Shown: positions 33,061-35,780 of the stretch, in pieces
Layout: every line of letters begins with the position of its first letter
Numbering within the stretch: the first letter of the stretch is position 1
Origin: Bacteroidales bacterium
GTDB taxonomy: Bacteria; Bacteroidota; Bacteroidia; Bacteroidales; Paludibacteraceae
Length of the DNA stretch: 35,780 nucleotides
Assembly: GCA_015654525.1 (NCBI GenBank)
Contig: JAATGT010000141.1
Location: 1-35,780 of the forward strand
Direction of reading: 5' to 3'
The notes under the pieces: model-generated
What the model was told of the DNA's origin: nothing
Seen by the model: only the letters and a program-made list of their open reading frames with translations
Database searches by the model: none
Program-made: the position numbers and the translations under genes

Positions 33061-33089
33061 CTTTTCCAAAGTTCAGAACTTTGGAAAAG
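33061..33089 (-). promoter_or_regulatory. Perfect hairpin between attenuator and leuA start
   Basis: A 13-bp perfect stem, CTTTTCCAAAGTT with loop CAG, ends 15 bases before the leuA ATG. It is not followed by a T-run. It could protect the mRNA, or control leuA translation together with the terminator upstream. Confidence 0.7.
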
Positions 33090-33100
33090 CTGTTAGTACA

Positions 33101-33133
33101 AAAAAAGCCTTCCGCACCGAAGTGAGAAGGCTT
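33101..33133 (-). terminator. Attenuator terminator of the leu operon
   Basis: On the minus strand AAGCCTTC pairs with GAAGGCTT, with an inner CAC-TTCG-GTG stem-loop (UUCG tetraloop), followed by TTTTT. It lies 38 bases after the leader peptide stop and before leuA: the terminator of a transcription attenuator. Confidence 0.85.
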
Positions 33134-33171
33134 TATATATTCATTGAACTTATTACATACCAAACTCACTT

Positions 33172-33234
33172 CTACTTGTTTTGCAAGAGAATAATAATAC
33201 CGAGTAGGAGAATATGTAAATAAGTTTTGTTCAT
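33172..33234 (-). CDS. leu operon leader peptide (Leu/Ile-rich)
   Basis: A 20-residue open frame beginning MNKTY and containing LHILLLGIIILL: six Leu and four Ile, half of all residues. It is followed by a terminator and then leuA. Ribosome stalling at the Leu/Ile codons when charged tRNA is scarce would prevent termination and turn on the operon, which makes precursors of both amino acids (leu genes and cimA). The mechanism is established for other bacteria; its use here is inferred from layout. Pairing of an antiterminator was not computed. Confidence 0.8.
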   Translation of the reverse strand: MNKTYLHILLLGIIILLQNK

Positions 33235-33256
33235 TGTCTTTTTTCTAAAAGCGTTG

Positions 33257-33264
33257 CAAAGATA
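33257..33264 (-). promoter_or_regulatory. -7 promoter element of the leu operon
   Basis: TATCTTTG, an exact TAnnTTTG, 22 bases before the leader peptide ATG at 33234. It puts the transcription start just before the leader, as an attenuator needs. Confidence 0.65.
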
Positions 33265-33364
33265 CTGCATTTTTCGAAACACACAAATACAAAGTGAAAA
33301 TATTTTGATATTTTTTGTTTCAATTCAAAATAAAACATCCGCAAAATAAGCTATTTTAATATAC

Positions 33365-33961
33365 TCATGAAATAATGGCAGAGACATCAAGCTGTAGTTC
33401 TCCAAATTCAATCATAGCATTAAACAAACTAATGTATTGAAAGTTCATCAGTTCTGTTGCCTTAATGTCTTTCTCCACCAATTTGCCCTCCGAAATTAAC
33501 TGCTTCCGATTGACACCATATAATAATGGTGTGCGTGGCGTGCACCAGTTTTCACCATCGTAAAAAGCGATATTACAATACGAAGTATCAGTGAGCAGGC
33601 CGTCTTTGACAAGCAGCACATCGTCGCACCCGCCCCGCTGAGCAAAGGCAGCATTGAACTCCGTACGGTCTTCCTGTTTATAGGGCAGACTTTCCTGCTT
33701 TGTTTCCACCAACTTCAATGAGCGAATATCACGGCGCACATAGGGTGCAATATCCAGCGACTGCAGATCAGAATTGTAAACCAGCCGGCATTTACACAGA
33801 CCTTTCTGAGGAAAAACGGTTTGAAACAGGGTTTTCACTATATTTACAGGTTCTTCGGTGGGATAAAAAGCCTCAAAAGCTTTATTTACACGCTGCTGAT
33901 GGAGTTGTAGACGATAAAAAACACCATCTTTGAGTTTTATTGATTCAACAAACCGGCACAT
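33365..33961 (-). CDS. pabC: Class IV aminotransferase, probable 4-amino-4-deoxychorismate lyase
   Basis: A 198-residue PLP enzyme. It should split aminodeoxychorismate into p-aminobenzoate and pyruvate for folate synthesis. The start is MCRFVESIKLKDGVFYRL. The PLP-binding Lys is probably in SLPYKQEDR; LLTDTSYCNIAFYDGENWCTPRTPLLYGVNR corresponds to the class IV signature. It is shorter than the usual 250-270 residues, as is common for the Bacteroidetes form beside pabB. It overlaps the pabB-like gene by 17 bases, which supports the same pathway. Confidence 0.85.
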   Translation of the reverse strand: MCRFVESIKLKDGVFYRLQLHQQRVNKAFEAFYPTEEPVNIVKTLFQTVFPQKGLCKCRLVYNSDLQSLDIAPYVRRDIRSLKLVETKQESLPYKQEDRTEFNAAFAQRGGCDDVLLVKDGLLTDTSYCNIAFYDGENWCTPRTPLLYGVNRKQLISEGKLVEKDIKATELMNFQYISLFNAMIEFGELQLDVSAIIS

Positions 33962-34940
33962 ATACTTTCTGAATTAGTTCTTCGTATTCTTTTTCGCAAT
34001 CGCTTTGCGAGGTGATGCCACCGCCGCTTTTAAAAATAAGTTTGTCCCCGTTTTGTTCCGTAAAACGGATCATCACAGCCGAGTCAAGGTTGCTACCGTC
34101 GAAATAGCCGCAAATGCCGGCATAGAATCCACGCTTATAACCTTCGGCTTGCTCAATGATCTCCAGCGTTTTTTGTTTCGGAGCTCCGCAAATGGAACCT
34201 GCCGGCAAAAGTCGAAACAGGATATCACCCAACTGCTCATGATAATCGACAGGCAAACGACCTGTAATTTCGGAACTCACCTGCAATAAATCCTGCTTAT
34301 TGGTACTGAGTTTATCTATATAACGGTAGCGTTTCACCTCCACATCAGTAGCTACCAGACTCAGATCGTTGCGAATCAGGTCCACTATGGTAGCATGTTC
34401 GGCACATTCTTTCGGGTCGGCAAGAATCACCGCTTCCGCATCGGGCACAGCGGCATCGATGGTTCCCTTCATGGGATAGGATGAAATAACGTTATCCTGA
34501 ATACGTACAAAAGTCTCGGGCGAAAGAACGGTAAACAGACCGTTGAGCCACAATTTATATTTAGCTGAACCCTGTTGATATAAATCGAGCAAAGACAGAT
34601 TGGTAGTAAGCTCTGAGGGTTGCGTAAGATTTACGAGAAATGAATTTCCTAACCGAATCTGCGCTTGCACATAATCGAACTTTGGTTGATATGCTGCGAA
34701 GCCAGGTGGATTGACCTGCCAGAGGATTGGTTGAGTGTTTGAATGGGTAATTCGTTGATTCGTTGACTGGAATTGAAAGCGAATAAAACGTTCATCCAGT
34801 TCGTCCCGACGGATAAGGTAACCTTGCCCGGCTTTATAATCGAGAATAAACAGAAAGGGTATGCGCGAGCCCGCCAGTTGATTGATTTGTTCTTTGATTT
34901 GCTGCTTGCGGAGCAATATATAGGGAAAATGTTTTGTCAT
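33945..34940 (-). CDS. pabB: Aminodeoxychorismate synthase component I-like
   Basis: A 331-residue chorismate-binding enzyme (anthranilate synthase I/PabB family). Only the catalytic C-terminal domain is there: QIRLGNSFLVNLTQPSEL, YPMKGTIDA, HATIVDLIRNDL, LLPAGSICGAPKQKTLEII and YAGICGYFDG. The N-terminal regulatory domain of typical 450-residue PabB is missing, a short form frequent in this phylum. The glutamine amidotransferase PabA is not beside it. Overlap with the pabC-like gene argues for p-aminobenzoate rather than tryptophan or menaquinone synthesis. Confidence 0.88.
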   Translation of the reverse strand: MTKHFPYILLRKQQIKEQINQLAGSRIPFLFILDYKAGQGYLIRRDELDERFIRFQFQSTNQRITHSNTQPILWQVNPPGFAAYQPKFDYVQAQIRLGNSFLVNLTQPSELTTNLSLLDLYQQGSAKYKLWLNGLFTVLSPETFVRIQDNVISSYPMKGTIDAAVPDAEAVILADPKECAEHATIVDLIRNDLSLVATDVEVKRYRYIDKLSTNKQDLLQVSSEITGRLPVDYHEQLGDILFRLLPAGSICGAPKQKTLEIIEQAEGYKRGFYAGICGYFDGSNLDSAVMIRFTEQNGDKLIFKSGGGITSQSDCEKEYEELIQKVYVPVC

Positions 34941-34966
34941 TCTTTACTTTGTATCCTGAAAGGGCG

Positions 34967-34974
34967 CAAAGTTA
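34967..34974 (-). promoter_or_regulatory. -7 promoter element for pabB-pabC
   Basis: TAACTTTG on the minus strand, an exact TAnnTTTG 27 bases upstream of the pabB ATG. Confidence 0.6.
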
Positions 34975-35004
34975 CGGAAAGATTTCAGCTTACCCAATTG
35001 TTCA

Positions 35005-35066
35005 CCCAAGGCGTTGTCCTTTCAGGACGTTACCATTGGGCTGAGATATACTGAGCTTTCAGCCCG
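35005..35066. repeat. Short palindromes, GTCCTTTCAGGAC type
   Basis: CCCAAGGCGTTGTCCTTTCA with GGACGTTACCATTGGG forms an inverted repeat with core GTCCTTTCAGGAC, followed by GGGCTGAGATATACTGAGCT and TTCAGCCC, another palindrome. It is of the same general kind as the clusters at 13470 and 16195 but with different sequence. Nothing else is seen in 34975-35146. Confidence 0.6.
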
Positions 35067-35146
35067 AAGATAATTACGCGAATTATATGTCGGGGCAACA
35101 TCTTCATTATGATACATCCTGTTTGATGTTACCGTCCCAGTTCCTA

Positions 35147-35287
35147 TCATTTTGTTGAAAGTCCTATTTGAAATCCTTTTTTGAAATCCTTCACGCTATT
35201 ATCCCAATCACAAATTGATTCTATAATAAAAAATGTAAACATGCCCAGTAGAAAAATTGCAACTTCTCTTTTTGTTATCTTTTTCAT
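35147..35287 (-). CDS. Small single-helix membrane protein
   Basis: 46 residues from the ATG at 35287: MKKITKREVAIFLLGMFTFF, one membrane helix (about 9-24), then a charged tail SICDWDNSVKDFKKGFQIGL. The open frame extends upstream for 29 more codons through the terminator at 35340, so I take the inner start. Family not recognised; it follows a DUF6261 gene. Confidence 0.6.
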   Translation of the reverse strand: MKKITKREVAIFLLGMFTFFIIESICDWDNSVKDFKKGFQIGLSTK

Positions 35288-35339
35288 ATTAAATAGTGTT
35301 TTATCGGACTGGTTGTGACCAGCCCTGTGTTTATAAAAA

Positions 35340-35370
35340 TTTCCCCCGCCACTCTCGCAGCAGGGGAAAA
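35340..35370 (-). terminator. Terminator after the second DUF6261 gene
   Basis: On the minus strand TTTTCCCCTGCTGCGAGAGT with GGCGGGGGAAATTTTT: a GC-rich hairpin with a T-run, 8 bases past the DUF6261 stop. Confidence 0.75.
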
Positions 35371-35377
35371 TCAATTT

Positions 35378-35780
35378 TTATTTCGTTGTGGTAGGATCGG
35401 GGGTCGACGTAGTGTCTTTTCCGCCTTCCAGCCCATGATAATTTTTACGGTATTCATCCATCTTGTTGAACAAAGCAATAATCGTATCGGTAGGTGCGTA
35501 GTTATAAGCTTGCTCAATGGAAGTACAAAATTGAATATAAGCCGTTACTGTTGCTGGTTTAAACTCACTTGCAGCCGCATCACTTTCGGCATATTCTGCA
35601 TTACGACTCACATAAGTGGCATTCAATTCGTTGTTTTTGGCTTCCAACAGCGTAAATACATTATCAATTCCCAGCGTTTTAGCAGCAGCCACCAAATCGG
35701 GACGCGCGTTATATTTAGCCACCATATCCGTCACCAATCCGGTTTCTATATTTACCGGTTGCGAGATAATGCCTCTGTAA
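35378..35780 (-). CDS. DUF6261 family protein (partial, N-terminus outside the window)
   Basis: The last 133 codons of a protein open to the window edge; visible from RGIISQPVNIETGLVTDMV onwards. It shares the helical make-up and C-terminal Thr/Pro-rich tail (KDTTSTPDPTTTK) with the DUF6261 protein at 9456. Motifs such as LGIDNVFTLLEAKNNELNATY and YIQFCTSIEQAYNY are of the common form. Function unknown. Confidence 0.8.
   Translation of the reverse strand, partial: YRGIISQPVNIETGLVTDMVAKYNARPDLVAAAKTLGIDNVFTLLEAKNNELNATYVSRNAEYAESDAAASEFKPATVTAYIQFCTSIEQAYNYAPTDTIIALFNKMDEYRKNYHGLEGGKDTTSTPDPTTTK

Overview
The window looks like a chromosomal segment of a Bacteroidetes member, most likely order Bacteroidales; the genus cannot be fixed from sequence alone. 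Evidence: a moderately AT-rich genome, little use of Shine-Dalgarno sequences, many promoters with the Bacteroidetes -7 element TAnnTTTG just upstream of genes, families typical of the group (DUF6261, GxxExxY, 6-bladed propellers, DUF2130), and the interspersed palindromes of the CCCCCTAAATCCCCC type seen across Bacteroidetes genomes.

Left part (1-8.6 kb, all minus strand). After a truncated MacB/LolD-type ABC ATPase comes what I read as a ribosomal-peptide (RiPP-like) locus. In transcription order it holds an unlisted 38-codon gene for a Gly-Gly leader peptide (8460-8576), an intrinsic-terminator-like hairpin, a protein built of Rid/chorismatase-like folds, a cytoplasmic beta-propeller, a decayed IS200 element, a GNAT acetyltransferase, a C39-peptidase ABC exporter and its HlyD partner. 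The exporter carries the Cys protease that cuts after Gly-Gly, so leader, protease and secretion route fit together. The two middle proteins are unrecognised candidates for peptide modification.

8.7-13.8 kb. A peptidoglycan amidase and a DUF6261 gene are followed by an 82-bp tandem repeat. Next comes a second unlisted 38-codon Gly-Gly peptide gene (10774-10890) with the same 24-residue leader layout. It is divergent from a histidine kinase/response regulator pair, with a perfect 16-bp palindrome between them. Kinase and regulator genes are separated by a roughly 290-bp nested inverted-repeat array.

13.8-25.9 kb. An ECF sigma / anti-sigma / secreted propeller operon and a shortened HicB antitoxin precede housekeeping genes: GumN/TraB, DUF2130, metallophosphoesterase, PlsC, EamA permease and adenosine kinase. 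Two identical tRNA-Asn genes, a TPR-like protein and a peroxide-response group (two glutathione peroxidases around an OhrR-type MarR regulator with an operator pair) follow.

25.9-35.8 kb. A leucine/isoleucine precursor cluster (leuA, leuC, leuD, cimA, leuB) is preceded by a Leu/Ile-rich leader peptide and a terminator, i.e. a classical attenuator. The cluster is interrupted by a GxxExxY cassette and a small membrane-protein gene on the opposite strand, and interspersed palindromes have become part of the N-termini of LeuC and CimA. The folate genes pabB/pabC-like, a small membrane protein and a second, partial DUF6261 gene end the window.
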